The notes under the pieces are model-generated. The model had not been told where the DNA came from. It saw only the letters and a list, made by a program, of their open reading frames with translations, and did not search any database. A program made the position numbers and the translations under genes. A DNA stretch of 59,435 nucleotides from Rhodocyclaceae bacterium (GTDB lineage: Bacteria > Pseudomonadota > Gammaproteobacteria > Burkholderiales > Rhodocyclaceae), in contig JANJVS010000051.1 of assembly GCA_024709955.1 (NCBI GenBank), forward strand, positions 1 to 59,435, given 5' to 3'. Below are positions 37,179-45,819 of the stretch, piece after piece (the first letter of the stretch is position 1; every line of letters starts with the position of its first letter).

Positions 37179-37919
37179 ATGGACAAGATCAGCATCGTCG
37201 GCTTGTCGCTCGGCCTCGCGGCGATCCTCCTCGGGCAGGTGCTTGAGGGCGGACATGTCAGTTCCTTGCTGCAGCCGACCGCCTTCCTCATCGTCATCGG
37301 CGGCACGCTCGGGGCGGTGATGCTGCAGAGTCCGGCCCATGTCTTCGTCGGCGGCATCAAGATGGTCAAGTGGGTGTTTTTCCCGCCGCGCGTCGATCCG
37401 GAGCAGATCATCGAGCAGATCACCCAGTGGAGCCATGTGGCGCGCAAGGAAGGCCTGCTGGCGCTGGAGGCGCAGATCGTCAACATCGACGATCCTTTCA
37501 TGCGCAAGGGGCTGCAGCTGCTGGTGGATGGCGCCGAGCCTGATCGCCTGCGCGACGTGCTCGAAGTCGAGATCGGCGCCTACGAGGAACAGATGAAGCT
37601 GGCAGCCAAGGTCTGGGAGTCCGCGGGCGGCTATTCGCCGACGATCGGCATCCTCGGCGCGGTGATGGGCCTGATCCATGTGATGGAGAACCTGACCGAT
37701 CCCTCGAAGCTCGGCGCCGGCATCGCGGTGGCCTTCGTCGCGACCATCTACGGCGTCGGTGCCGCCAACCTGATCTTCCTGCCGGTGGCGAAGAAGCTGC
37801 TCGCCAACATCGGCCGGCTGGTGGCGCTGCGCGAGATGTTCCTCGACGGCCTGGTGGGCATCGCCAACGGCGATAATCCACGCATCATCGAAAGCCGCAT
37901 GCAGGGCTATATCGTTTGA
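37179..37919 (+). CDS. motC: Second flagellar stator protein MotC
   Basis: The 246-aa MotA-family protein (MDKISIVGLSLGLAAILLGQ; TAFLIVIGGTLGAVML; SPTIGILGAVMGLIHVMENL; GIAVAFVATIYGVGAANLIFLP) has four helices and the 250-aa length of the MotC group, shorter than motA here. It lies 5 bp after fliA and overlaps motD, as in Pseudomonas where MotCD is an alternate stator for swarming or viscous media. Confidence 0.93.
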   Translation: MDKISIVGLSLGLAAILLGQVLEGGHVSSLLQPTAFLIVIGGTLGAVMLQSPAHVFVGGIKMVKWVFFPPRVDPEQIIEQITQWSHVARKEGLLALEAQIVNIDDPFMRKGLQLLVDGAEPDRLRDVLEVEIGAYEEQMKLAAKVWESAGGYSPTIGILGAVMGLIHVMENLTDPSKLGAGIAVAFVATIYGVGAANLIFLPVAKKLLANIGRLVALREMFLDGLVGIANGDNPRIIESRMQGYIV

Positions 37920-38716
37920 TGGGTGCGGTCATGGGACGGCGGCGCAGGGGCACGGAGGAACATGAGAACCACGAGCGCTGGCTCGTCTCCTACGCCGACT
38001 TCATCACCCTGCTGTTCGCCTTCTTCGTCGTGATGTACGCCATTTCGTCGGTGAACGAAGGCAAGTACCGCGTGCTGTCCGATTCGATCTCGTCGGCTTT
38101 CCGCAGCATTCCGGGGAGCTCGACCGGCGCCATGCCCCAGATCAATCCCAATGCGCCGACGCCGGTGGCGATTCCCTTCAAGCGGCCGCAGCCCGCCAAC
38201 ATCAAGACCGACGCCCAGCGCCAGCAGATCAAGGAAATCCTGCGCACCAAGGCCAAGGAGATCACCGAGGCGCTGGCGCCGCTGGTCAAGCAGGGGCAGG
38301 TGCGCGTCACCGAGGGGGCGCTCGGCATCACCGTCGAGATCAACGCCAGCGTGCTGTTCGATTCCGGTGAGGCGCGTCTGCAACTCCCGGCGGTGCGGGT
38401 GCTGACCGCGGTCGGCCAGATCCTCGCCACCACGGAGTTTCCGATCACCGTGGAGGGGCATACCGACAATGCCCCGATCAGCACCCCGCTGTATCCTTCC
38501 AACTGGGAGCTCTCCGGCGCGCGCGCGGCCAGCGTGGTAAGGCTGTTCATCGAAAATGGCGTCGATCCGCGGCGCCTGACGGCGACGGGCTACGCCGAGC
38601 AGCGGCCGGTGGCGGACAATGCCACGGCCGAGGGGCGCCAGCGCAACCGCCGCGTCGCGATCAACATGGAGTCGCGCACGCCGGATAACCCGGTGGAACT
38701 GGAGTTGCCGCAGTAA
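37919..38716 (+). CDS. motD: Second flagellar stator protein MotD
   Basis: The 265-aa MotB-family protein has a basic N-terminus (GRRRRGTEEHENHERW), a membrane helix with the proton-binding Asp in VSYADFITLLFAFFVVMYA, and an OmpA-like C-terminal domain (VEGHTDNAPI, NWELSGARAASVVRLF, RNRRVAINM). Start and motC stop overlap (TGATG). It ends one base from the convergent flgN stop. It is a complete alternative to MotB at 9.9 kb. Confidence 0.93.
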   Translation: MGAVMGRRRRGTEEHENHERWLVSYADFITLLFAFFVVMYAISSVNEGKYRVLSDSISSAFRSIPGSSTGAMPQINPNAPTPVAIPFKRPQPANIKTDAQRQQIKEILRTKAKEITEALAPLVKQGQVRVTEGALGITVEINASVLFDSGEARLQLPAVRVLTAVGQILATTEFPITVEGHTDNAPISTPLYPSNWELSGARAASVVRLFIENGVDPRRLTATGYAEQRPVADNATAEGRQRNRRVAINMESRTPDNPVELELPQ

Positions 38717-38717
38717 C

Positions 38718-39194
38718 TCAGGCGGTACCGAGAATGCGGCCGCCGATGCCGGTCTGCTGTTGGCCGTCGGGGCCATAGGTCATGACCTGGTTGGCGGCGG
38801 CCATGAGCGCGGTGAAAGCCTGTTGATTGCGCTGGGCGTGCAGGCCGATCAGCTTGCCGTTGGTTTCGTTGATGGCGCGGGCCGCCGCGGCGAGTTGCAG
38901 CAATTCTCGCCACGCCGCGCGCTGCGGCTCCGTACCGGATTTGTCCAGCCAGGTTTCCATGCCAGCCCGGTCGCCGGCCAGTCCGGTCCGTTTCAGGCGT
39001 TCACCACGCTCAAGGGAGAGCGCGGCGAGGGTGTGGGCGATGCCGGTTTTGCCGTCGATCAACGGCATCAGGGCATCGATGTCGGCGCGCGTAAGCAGTT
39101 CCTGCTCGCGTTCGAGGATGGCGACGAATTCCCGCAGCTTGGCGACTTCCTCTTCCAGCGTTGCCGCCGGCGTGTTGGCTGTGCTCGGTGTCAC
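38718..39194 (-). CDS. flgN: Flagellar chaperone FlgN
   Basis: The 158-aa helical protein (LEEEVAKLREFVAILEREQELLTRADIDALMPLIDGKT, in part; ETNGKLIGLHAQRNQQAFTALM) matches FlgN, the export chaperone of hook-associated proteins FlgK and FlgL, both encoded at 48-52 kb. It follows flgM by 11 bp in the same operon. Confidence 0.9.
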   Translation of the reverse strand: MTPSTANTPAATLEEEVAKLREFVAILEREQELLTRADIDALMPLIDGKTGIAHTLAALSLERGERLKRTGLAGDRAGMETWLDKSGTEPQRAAWRELLQLAAAARAINETNGKLIGLHAQRNQQAFTALMAAANQVMTYGPDGQQQTGIGGRILGTA

Positions 39195-39205
39195 GCCGAC
39201 GCGGC

Positions 39206-39511
39206 TTACTCGGATTTGCTGGCTTCCTGTCTGCCCAGCATGTCGCGCACGCTGGAGAGCAGTCCGTCGGCGATGCGCTCGGGGTTGATCTGGAAACGGC
39301 CTTCCGAGATCGCCAGCTTGATTTCCGCCACCCGCTGGGCGTTGACCGGCGCCTCGCCAGCCCCGACTTCCTGCAACCGGGACGACAGGGAAGAAATATC
39401 GACACGCTCACCGGCTCCGGATTCTGGGCGCGGCGGCGTCGCTGCGGGGCCGCGGGTCCGTCCGCTATCCGGCGTATTGCCGACGGGAGGAAGGGAGCTG
39501 TTGATTTTCAC
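39206..39511 (-). CDS. flgM: Anti-sigma28 factor FlgM
   Basis: The 101-aa FlgM has a disordered Pro/Gly-rich N-terminus and the sigma-binding C-terminal helices (VNAQRVAEIKLAISEGRFQINPERIADGLL, in part). It holds FliA until exported through the completed hook. The start is GTG at 39511 with AAAGGA upstream. A near-consensus FliA promoter lies 36-62 bp upstream, giving autoregulation. The HsbA-like STAS protein at 20.0 kb is a possible second partner, as in Pseudomonas. Confidence 0.93.
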   Translation of the reverse strand: MKINSSLPPVGNTPDSGRTRGPAATPPRPESGAGERVDISSLSSRLQEVGAGEAPVNAQRVAEIKLAISEGRFQINPERIADGLLSSVRDMLGRQEASKSE

Positions 39512-39546
39512 GGTGATGTCCTTTCAACACAAGGTTTCTGGCTGGA

Positions 39547-39573
39547 TTAACGGCAGATGGGCTCGAAACCTTA
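39547..39573 (-). promoter_or_regulatory. FliA (sigma28) promoter of flgMN
   Basis: On the minus strand TAAGGTTT, 11 bases, GCCGTTAA: one mismatch in each half against TAAAGTTT-N11-GCCGATAA, with exact spacing, directly upstream of flgM. Confidence 0.85.
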
Positions 39574-39638
39574 GCCATCACGCAATTTTCTTGCCGGTTC
39601 ATCCAGGCGACCCGATTTTTCAAATTATAAACAGATAT

Positions 39639-40319
39639 TCAATAATTTATTTCGATATTGCCGCCATGGTCGGCGATGCCGCTGACCACCTGGCCATTGC
39701 CGAGGCGTACCTGGACGACCTGGCCTTCGGCGGCATTGTTGAGCGCGCGTCCTTCGTTCGAAACCTCGAAGCCGGCGCCCCGCGACACGACTTTCACCGA
39801 CTGCCCCTGGCGCACGACCATCCGTGCCTTGAGCATGTCGGAGCGCAGCGGCCTGCCCGCCGGGATGGTCATGGCGGCGGTCTTGCCGACCGCCAGGCCG
39901 ATGTCGGTCAGTGTCCTCGCCGGCAGGTCGGAGAGGTCGCCCAGCTGGGTGGCGATGTCGTCCTCGGCGAGCACCTGCCCCTGAGAAATCGGTCGTGCGC
40001 TGATGAGATATTCGGTCTTGATGCGCACATGCACCGGCACGTATATCCGCCAGCCGGGGCCACCGAGGCAGCGGACCAGCACGTTCGTGCGCCCCCAGGT
40101 TTGCGCTCCCGAGGGACGGCTGACCTCGAAAGCCTGGCAGGGAGCGAGCCGGTTCATCCGGTCGAGTCCGCCCACCTCGAAGCTGACCTGTCCCGGCAGG
40201 TCGCGGGTCTGGGCTCTGAGCCAATCCTCGATCGCCTGTTTGATGGGGGTGGCCTCCTGCTGCGCATGGACCACGGAAGCGCCCAGGCAAAGAAGCAGTA
40301 GCCAAGCGAACTTGTTCAT
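39639..40319 (-). CDS. flgA: Flagellar P-ring assembly chaperone FlgA
   Basis: The 226-aa periplasmic protein has a signal peptide (MNKFAWLLLLCLGASVVHA, cleavage before QQEAT) and SAF/FlgA domains (ARPISQGQVLAEDDIATQLGDL, in part; IPAGRPLRSDMLKARMVVRQGQSVKV). It helps FlgI form the P-ring. A frame open to 40526 is not used because the signal peptide begins at 40319. It diverges from flgB across a 227-bp regulatory region and is separated from flgM by 127 bp holding the flgM promoter. Confidence 0.93.
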   Translation of the reverse strand: MNKFAWLLLLCLGASVVHAQQEATPIKQAIEDWLRAQTRDLPGQVSFEVGGLDRMNRLAPCQAFEVSRPSGAQTWGRTNVLVRCLGGPGWRIYVPVHVRIKTEYLISARPISQGQVLAEDDIATQLGDLSDLPARTLTDIGLAVGKTAAMTIPAGRPLRSDMLKARMVVRQGQSVKVVSRGAGFEVSNEGRALNNAAEGQVVQVRLGNGQVVSGIADHGGNIEINY

Positions 40320-40361
40320 CTTCGCATTGAACCACCGGGATCGCGCGGCGATGCGTGGCGG

Positions 40362-40464
40362 ACGGCAGTATTTTTGCCGTTTTTCTCGTCCAGGCAAGAT
40401 TTGCCGGTCGTCGGCGGGCTTGCCGGCAAGAGCATGGGCAAAAACGTGGCGCTTGCCGGGCAAG
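40362..40464. promoter_or_regulatory. Cluster of four GGCAA/TTGCC dyads between flgA and flgB
   Basis: Four dyads lie in the divergent gap: ACGGCA-N7-TGCCGT (40362-40380, also terminator-like with T5), GGCAA-N3-TTGCC (40393-40405), CTTGCCGGCAAG (40419-40430) and CTTGCC-G-GGCAAG (40452-40464). Centres are about 25-34 bp apart, upstream of the sigma54-like box. They may bind an activator such as FlhDC or a sigma54 enhancer protein; identity is unproven. Confidence 0.45.
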
Positions 40465-40490
40465 CCGCGTCCCAAGGGCATCGGTCCGAT

Positions 40491-40506
40491 TGGCACGATT
40501 GCTGCA
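40491..40506 (+). promoter_or_regulatory. Sigma54-type promoter of the flgB operon
   Basis: TGGCACGATTGCTGCA has GG and GC elements separated by exactly 10 bases and matches TGGCACG-N4-TTGCW with one mismatch. It ends 40 bp before the flgB ATG. No sigma54 activator gene (FleQ/FlrC type) is in the window. Confidence 0.7.
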
Positions 40507-40546
40507 TTAAGGCTTTGCCAAAACAAACTTCAGCCCTAGCCCAGCC

Positions 40547-40963
40547 ATGATCGACCGTCTCGAACAAGACCTGCGTTTCACCCGCACCGCGCTGAACCTG
40601 CGCGGCTATCGGCAGGAACTGCTGGCGTCGAACATCGCCAACGCGGATACGCCGCACTTCAAGGCGCGCGACATCGACTTTGCTTCCGCGCTCGATGCCG
40701 CGCTCGGCGGGGCCGGAGCGGACGCCGGGGCACCCCTTGAACTGGCCCGCACCAACGCGGGCCACCTGGCCGGCGAAGGCATGGCACCCCATGGCGCCGC
40801 CGTCAAATACCGCACCGAATACATGGGCGCCGTCGACGGCAACACGGTGAATATGGATATCGAGCGCGCCGCCTTCACCGAAAACGCCATGCACATGGAA
40901 GCCCTGATGAGCTTCGTCAGTGGCCGCCTGCGCACGATGAACAGCGCGATCCAGGGGCAATAA
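40547..40963 (+). CDS. flgB: Flagellar proximal rod protein FlgB
   Basis: The 138-aa protein has FlgB hallmarks: RTALNLRGYRQELLASNIANADTPHFKARDIDF (in part, the rod-protein N-terminal motif) and a C-terminal helix (MHMEALMSFVSGRLRTMNSAIQ). First gene of flgBCDEFGHIJ, likely driven by the sigma54-type promoter. Confidence 0.95.
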   Translation: MIDRLEQDLRFTRTALNLRGYRQELLASNIANADTPHFKARDIDFASALDAALGGAGADAGAPLELARTNAGHLAGEGMAPHGAAVKYRTEYMGAVDGNTVNMDIERAAFTENAMHMEALMSFVSGRLRTMNSAIQGQ

Positions 40964-40973
40964 GGAATAAGCC

Positions 40974-41375
40974 ATGAGCGATTTCCGCATCTTCTCCGTC
41001 GCCGGTTCCGCCCTTACCGCCCAGTCGGCGCGCCTCAATGCCGTGGCGAGCAACCTGGCCAACGCGGACAGCGTGATGGGTTCGGACGGCCAGCCCTATC
41101 GCGCCAAGCAGGTCGTGTTTCAGGCCATGCCGGTGGATGGCAACGCGGTCGGCGTGCGCGTGACCCAGGTGGTCGAGAGCGCCGCGCCCCTGCGCCTGAC
41201 CTACGACCCGGCCAACCCGGCGGCAGACGAGCGCGGCTACGTGGCGATGCCCAACGTGAATGTGGCCGAGGAGATGACCAACATGATCTCCGCCTCGCGC
41301 GCCTATCAAACCAACGCCGAAGTGATGAATACCGCCAAGACCTTGATGCTGAAGGCCTTGACGATCGGACAATGA
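40974..41375 (+). CDS. flgC: Flagellar proximal rod protein FlgC
   Basis: The 133-aa protein ([22 protein letters not shown], in part; [46 protein letters not shown], in part) is a typical FlgC with N- and C-terminal rod motifs. Its stop overlaps the flgD start (ATGA). Confidence 0.96.
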   Translation: MSDFRIFSVAGSALTAQSARLNAVASNLANADSVMGSDGQPYRAKQVVFQAMPVDGNAVGVRVTQVVESAAPLRLTYDPANPAADERGYVAMPNVNVAEEMTNMISASRAYQTNAEVMNTAKTLMLKALTIGQ

Positions 41376-42067
41376 CGGAGACCGACATGAGCACCGTGAG
41401 TAGCAGTGGCAACAGGATTCCCGACGACGTGCTGGCGGCGGTCAATCCTTCGAGCACGAAAAGCGCGTCCGAGACGGAGTTGTCCGAGAGCCGCTTCCTG
41501 ACCCTGCTGACCGCCCAGCTGAAGAACCAGGACCCGCTCAATCCGATGGACAACGCCGAGATGACCTCGCAGCTGGCGCAGATCAGCACGGTGAATGGCA
41601 TCGAGAAACTCAATTCCACCCTCCAGAAGCTGATGGCCAGCTCGACGGACAGCCAGGCCATGCAGGCGGCGGCGATGCTCGACCATCTGGTGCTGGTGGA
41701 AGGCAGCAGCATGACGCTGACCGAAGGCAATCAGGCCTATGGCGGCGTCGAGTTGCCGCAGGGGGTGGATAGCGCCACGCTGACCATCACCAACGCGAAC
41801 GGCCTCGTCGTGCGCACCGTCGATCTGGGCGCGCTCGACGCCGGGATCCACGACTTCGCCTGGGACGGCAAGAACGACGCCGGCGAACTGGTGGCCGCGG
41901 GCAACTACAAATTCTCGATCAGCGCGGAGCAGGGCGGCAAGACGGTGACGGCCACGCCGCTGCAGCTGGGCGCGGTGAGCGGGGTGCTGCGCGACGCGAG
42001 CGGCGTCAAGCTCGAACTGGGCGAGTTGGGCAACTACTCGCTCGACGACATCCGACAAATTTACTGA
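41372..42067 (+). CDS. flgD: Flagellar hook cap scaffold FlgD
   Basis: The 231-aa protein has the N-terminal export/capping region ([34 protein letters not shown], in part) and a C-terminal FlgD Ig/tudor-like part ([27 protein letters not shown], in part). FlgD caps the growing hook so FlgE can polymerise. Confidence 0.95.
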   Translation: MTETDMSTVSSSGNRIPDDVLAAVNPSSTKSASETELSESRFLTLLTAQLKNQDPLNPMDNAEMTSQLAQISTVNGIEKLNSTLQKLMASSTDSQAMQAAAMLDHLVLVEGSSMTLTEGNQAYGGVELPQGVDSATLTITNANGLVVRTVDLGALDAGIHDFAWDGKNDAGELVAAGNYKFSISAEQGGKTVTATPLQLGAVSGVLRDASGVKLELGELGNYSLDDIRQIY

Positions 42068-42088
42068 TCGCTTCATTAGGAGAAAGTC

Positions 42089-43537
42089 ATGGCGTTTCAG
42101 CAAGGTCTCAGCGGCTTGAGCATGTCGTCGAAGGCACTCGATGCCGTCGGCAACAACATCGCCAACTCCGGCACGGTGGGCTTCAAGGGCGCGAGCGCGC
42201 AATTCAACGACGTCTATGCCGCCGCCCTCGGCGGCGTGTCGAGCGGCAACGTGGTCGGCCAGGGCGGCAGCATCGCCACCGTGGCGCAGACGTTCACCCA
42301 GGGCAACATCACCAGCACCAACAATCCCCTCGACATCGCGATCAACGGCAACGGTTTTCTGCGTTTCCAGCCAAGTCTCGCGGACGATACCGCGCAGTAC
42401 TCGCGCAACGGCCAGCTGCACATGAACGAAGAGGGTTATCTCGTCAATGCCCAGAATCAGTTCCTTTGCGCGTTCCCTTCGCTGAATGGCGTGAATATCG
42501 ACACGAGCAGCGTGGGGCCGCTGCAGATGAGCACCGCGCAACTGGCGCCGCGCGCCACCGGTTATTCGAACGTAATCATTCCCGGCAGCGGCGGCGGTAT
42601 CGATATCGGCTTGAATTTCAACGATAGCGACAAGAAGGTCGATACCACCATGCTGGGTGGCGGCCCGGCGGCGGACGGCTGGACGGCGCTGGAAACCTGG
42701 GACTTCGCCACGCTGAATCCGAACATGTACAACTACTCGACCTCGGCGACCATCTACGACCAGAGCGGCGAGTCGCACATCCTCAACATGTACTTCGTGC
42801 GCCAGCCGGACATGATCACCGGTACCGGTATCGGTGGCGACAGTTGGCAGCCGCATTTCGTGCTCGACGGCAAGTACGAGATCACGGGCATGACCAACAA
42901 CGGCGCCGGCCCGACCTGGCCGCCGACGATCGATTTCACCCCCGGCGGGCAGCTGAACACGGCCGGCAACGGCTCGCTCTGGACGCTCGACCTGTCCGGC
43001 TACACCTACGGCCCGGTGATGGACAACCAGGGCAATTCGGTGGATCTGACGGCCCCGCCCTTCAACTACTTTCCCGATCCATTCACCGAGCCGAACTACG
43101 CGCTGAACATCGATTTCTCGACTTCCACCCAGTTCGGCTCGGACTACGACGTCAACCGTCTGAACCAGGACGGTTACGGCGCCGGCCGTTTGTCCGGACT
43201 GTCGATCGACGACGACGGCAGCATCTCTGCGCGCTACAGCAACGGCCAGACCAAGCTCGTCGGCCAGGTCGCGCTGACCACCTTCCAGAACCCGAACGGC
43301 CTAGTGCCTCTGGGCAACAACCTGTGGGGCGAGTCCGCGGCTTCCGGACCGGCGCTTCTCGGTACGGCCAATACGGGCAGCCGAGGTTCGATCCAGGCGG
43401 GCGCCGTCGAGGACTCGAACGTGGACCTCACCCAGGAACTGGTCAACATGATCACGCTGCAGCGCGCCTACCAGGCCAACGCCCAGACCATCAAGACCCA
43501 GGACTCGATCCTGCAGACCCTGGTGAACCTGCGCTAA
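42089..43537 (+). CDS. flgE: Flagellar hook protein FlgE
   Basis: The 482-aa hook subunit begins MAFQQGLSGLSMSSKALDAVG with NNIANSGTVGFKGASAQF and ends VEDSNVDLTQELVNMITLQRAYQ followed by NAQTIKTQDSILQTLVNLR. The variable middle forms the hook surface. TAGGAG lies upstream of the ATG. Its TAA stop overlaps the first bases of a dispersed-repeat copy. Confidence 0.96.
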   Translation: MAFQQGLSGLSMSSKALDAVGNNIANSGTVGFKGASAQFNDVYAAALGGVSSGNVVGQGGSIATVAQTFTQGNITSTNNPLDIAINGNGFLRFQPSLADDTAQYSRNGQLHMNEEGYLVNAQNQFLCAFPSLNGVNIDTSSVGPLQMSTAQLAPRATGYSNVIIPGSGGGIDIGLNFNDSDKKVDTTMLGGGPAADGWTALETWDFATLNPNMYNYSTSATIYDQSGESHILNMYFVRQPDMITGTGIGGDSWQPHFVLDGKYEITGMTNNGAGPTWPPTIDFTPGGQLNTAGNGSLWTLDLSGYTYGPVMDNQGNSVDLTAPPFNYFPDPFTEPNYALNIDFSTSTQFGSDYDVNRLNQDGYGAGRLSGLSIDDDGSISARYSNGQTKLVGQVALTTFQNPNGLVPLGNNLWGESAASGPALLGTANTGSRGSIQAGAVEDSNVDLTQELVNMITLQRAYQANAQTIKTQDSILQTLVNLR

Positions 43538-43560
43538 AAGTCGGCGCTGACGACACGGTG
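43536..43560 (-). repeat. Dispersed ~25-bp repeat overlapping the flgE stop codon
   Basis: An inverse copy with 22 of 25 matches starts at the last two bases of the flgE TAA and fills half of the 49-bp gap to flgF. Confidence 0.7.
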
Positions 43561-43586
43561 CCCCGGGCGAGCGAACGGACGACGAC

Positions 43587-44339
43587 ATGGACAGGCTGAT
43601 CTACACGGCGATGAGCGGGGCGAGCGCCACCCTGAGCCGGCAGGCTTCGGTGGCGCACAACCTCGCCAACGTGTCCACCCACGGCTATCGCGCCGAGGAG
43701 CACCGCCTGCGCGCGGCCCAGGTGCTGACGCACAACGCGCCGCCCGCCCTGCCGGTGCGCGCCTTCGTCGTCGACGCCAGCACCCATACCGACTTCAGCC
43801 AGGGCGCGGCGATGTACACCGGCGGCACCTACGACGTGGCGGTGCGCGGCCAGGGCTGGTTCGCCCTGGCGCTGCCGGACGGCAGCGAGGTCTACACGCG
43901 CAACGGCGCCTTCGAACTGTCGGTGAACGGCGTGCTGCAGACGGCCAACGGCATTCCGGTGCAGGGTGACGGCGGGCCGATCACCATCCCGCCGGACAAC
44001 CGCGTCACCATCGAGCGCGACGGCACCGTGTCGGTCACGCCGGCCACCGGCGCGCAGAACACCGTCAACGTCGTTGGCCGCATCAAGTTGGTCAACCCGC
44101 CGGAGGCGGACCTGGTGCGCGGCGAGGACGGCCTGTTCCGTCTCGCCGGAGGGGGCGCCGCGCCGGCGGACGAGAACGTCAATATCGCCCCCGGTTATCT
44201 GGAAAACAGCAACGTCAATCCCGTGGAGGAGATGGTCTCGATGATCTCGCTGGCGCGCCAGTTCGAGATGCAGGTCAAGCTCCTCTCCAATGCAGAACTG
44301 AACGACCGCGCCGCCACCCAGGTGCTGGCGCTGAGCTAG
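43587..44339 (+). CDS. flgF: Flagellar proximal rod protein FlgF
   Basis: The 250-aa protein ([41 protein letters not shown], in part; DVAVRGQGWFALALPDGSEVYTRNGAFEL, in part; YLENSNVNPVEEMVSMISLARQFE, in part) is FlgF, with rod motifs at both ends. Confidence 0.95.
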   Translation: MDRLIYTAMSGASATLSRQASVAHNLANVSTHGYRAEEHRLRAAQVLTHNAPPALPVRAFVVDASTHTDFSQGAAMYTGGTYDVAVRGQGWFALALPDGSEVYTRNGAFELSVNGVLQTANGIPVQGDGGPITIPPDNRVTIERDGTVSVTPATGAQNTVNVVGRIKLVNPPEADLVRGEDGLFRLAGGGAAPADENVNIAPGYLENSNVNPVEEMVSMISLARQFEMQVKLLSNAELNDRAATQVLALS

Positions 44340-44351
44340 AAAGGCTGAACC

Positions 44352-45131
44352 ATGATTCGCTCCCTCTGGACCGCCAAGACGGGCCTCGACGCGCAGCAGA
44401 CCCACCTCGACGTCATCTCGCACAACCTGGCCAACGTCAGCACCAACGGCTACAAGCGCCAGCGCGCGGTGTTCGAGGACCTGCTGTACCAGAACATGCG
44501 CCAGCCGGGCGCGCAGTCCACGCAGCAGACCCAGGTCCCCTCGGGCCTGATGATCGGCGTCGGCGTGCGCACCGTCGCCACCGAGCACATCCATACCCAG
44601 GGCAGCCTGCAGCAGACCGAGAACGCCCTCGACATGGCGATCAACGGCCAGGGCTTCTTCCAGGTGCAGATGCCGGACGGCACCCTCGCCTACACCCGCG
44701 ACGGCGCCTTCCAGCGCGACAACACCGGCCAGATCGTCACCTCCAGCGGCTACCCGCTCTCGCCGGCGATCACCCTGCCGAACGACGCGCTGAGCGTCAC
44801 CATCAGCCGTGACGGCGTGGTGTCGGTGACGCAGCCCGGCAACGTCACCACCACCCTGGGCAACATCCAGCTTGCCACCTTCGTCAATACGGGCGGCCTG
44901 CAAAGCGTCGGCGAGAACCTCTACGTCGAGACCGCCTCCTCGGGCGCGCCGACGCCGAATACTCCGGGCACCAACGGCGCGGGCCTGATCAACCAGGGCA
45001 TGGTGGAAACCTCCAACGTCAATGTGGCGGAGGAGCTCGTCAACATGATCCAGACCCAGCGCGCCTACGAACTCAATTCGCGCGCCATCCAGACCTCCGA
45101 TTCCATGCTCGGCCGCCTGGCGCAACTGTGA
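44352..45131 (+). CDS. flgG: Flagellar distal rod protein FlgG
   Basis: The 259-aa protein ([20 protein letters not shown], then [60 protein letters not shown]) is a full-length FlgG, the distal rod subunit. It is more conserved than its neighbours, as usual for FlgG. Confidence 0.96.
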   Translation: MIRSLWTAKTGLDAQQTHLDVISHNLANVSTNGYKRQRAVFEDLLYQNMRQPGAQSTQQTQVPSGLMIGVGVRTVATEHIHTQGSLQQTENALDMAINGQGFFQVQMPDGTLAYTRDGAFQRDNTGQIVTSSGYPLSPAITLPNDALSVTISRDGVVSVTQPGNVTTTLGNIQLATFVNTGGLQSVGENLYVETASSGAPTPNTPGTNGAGLINQGMVETSNVNVAEELVNMIQTQRAYELNSRAIQTSDSMLGRLAQL

Positions 45132-45139
45132 GAACCGTC

Positions 45140-45805
45140 ATGAAACCCGCCGCCTTCTTTCTCCTCGCCGCCGCGCTGCTCTCCGGCTGCATGACGACCG
45201 CGCCGAACACGGCGGTGCACCAGCCGATGACGGTGCGCCCCGAAGTGCGCAACGCCGCCACGCCCGCCAACGGCAGCATCTACAACGTCGCCAGCGCGCG
45301 TCCCCTGTTCGAGGATCGCCGCGCGCGTTTCATCGGCGACACCATCACCATCAACATCGCCGAGAAGACCGCGGCGGCGAAGAAGTCCGAGACCAAGGCC
45401 GACCGCACCCACGAAAGCAACCTGGCGATCCCGACCATCACCGGGCTGCCGCTGAAGCAGATGCGGGGCGCCGCCTTCGAGGCGTCGAGCGGGACGCAGT
45501 TCGACAGTTCGGGCGAGAACACCTCATCGAACAACTTCACCGGCACCCTGACGGTCACGGTGATCGACGTCTATCCGAACGGCAACCTGCTGGTGTCGGG
45601 CGAAAAGCAGATCGGTCTCAAGGACGGCGAGGAGTTCATTCGCTTCTCGGGCGTCGTCAATCCGAACACCATCACCGCCAGCAACACCGTGCAGTCCACC
45701 CAGGTCGCCGACGCGCGCATCGAGTACAAGGCCAACGGCTTCCTCGATTCCGCCCAGGTGATGGGCTGGCTGGGCCGCTTCTTCCTCTCCTTCCTGCCGT
45801 TCTGA
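45140..45805 (+). CDS. flgH: Flagellar L-ring lipoprotein FlgH
   Basis: The 221-aa outer-membrane lipoprotein has a lipobox (LLSGC, Cys at about 17) after a short signal peptide. FlgH motifs follow: DRRARFIGDTITINIAEKT, NNFTGTLTVTVIDVYPNGNLLVSGEKQI (in part) and the end GWLGRFFLSFLPF. It forms the L-ring bushing. An in-frame GTG at 45128 overlaps flgG, but the ATG gives the normal signal peptide. Confidence 0.95.
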   Translation: MKPAAFFLLAAALLSGCMTTAPNTAVHQPMTVRPEVRNAATPANGSIYNVASARPLFEDRRARFIGDTITINIAEKTAAAKKSETKADRTHESNLAIPTITGLPLKQMRGAAFEASSGTQFDSSGENTSSNNFTGTLTVTVIDVYPNGNLLVSGEKQIGLKDGEEFIRFSGVVNPNTITASNTVQSTQVADARIEYKANGFLDSAQVMGWLGRFFLSFLPF

Positions 45806-45819
45806 ACAAGGCGACGCTC

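Noticed and set aside
39350-39372. Repeat copy inside flgM (LQEVGAGEAP)
   Set aside because: Only the 3' part of the consensus is similar; too degenerate to count.
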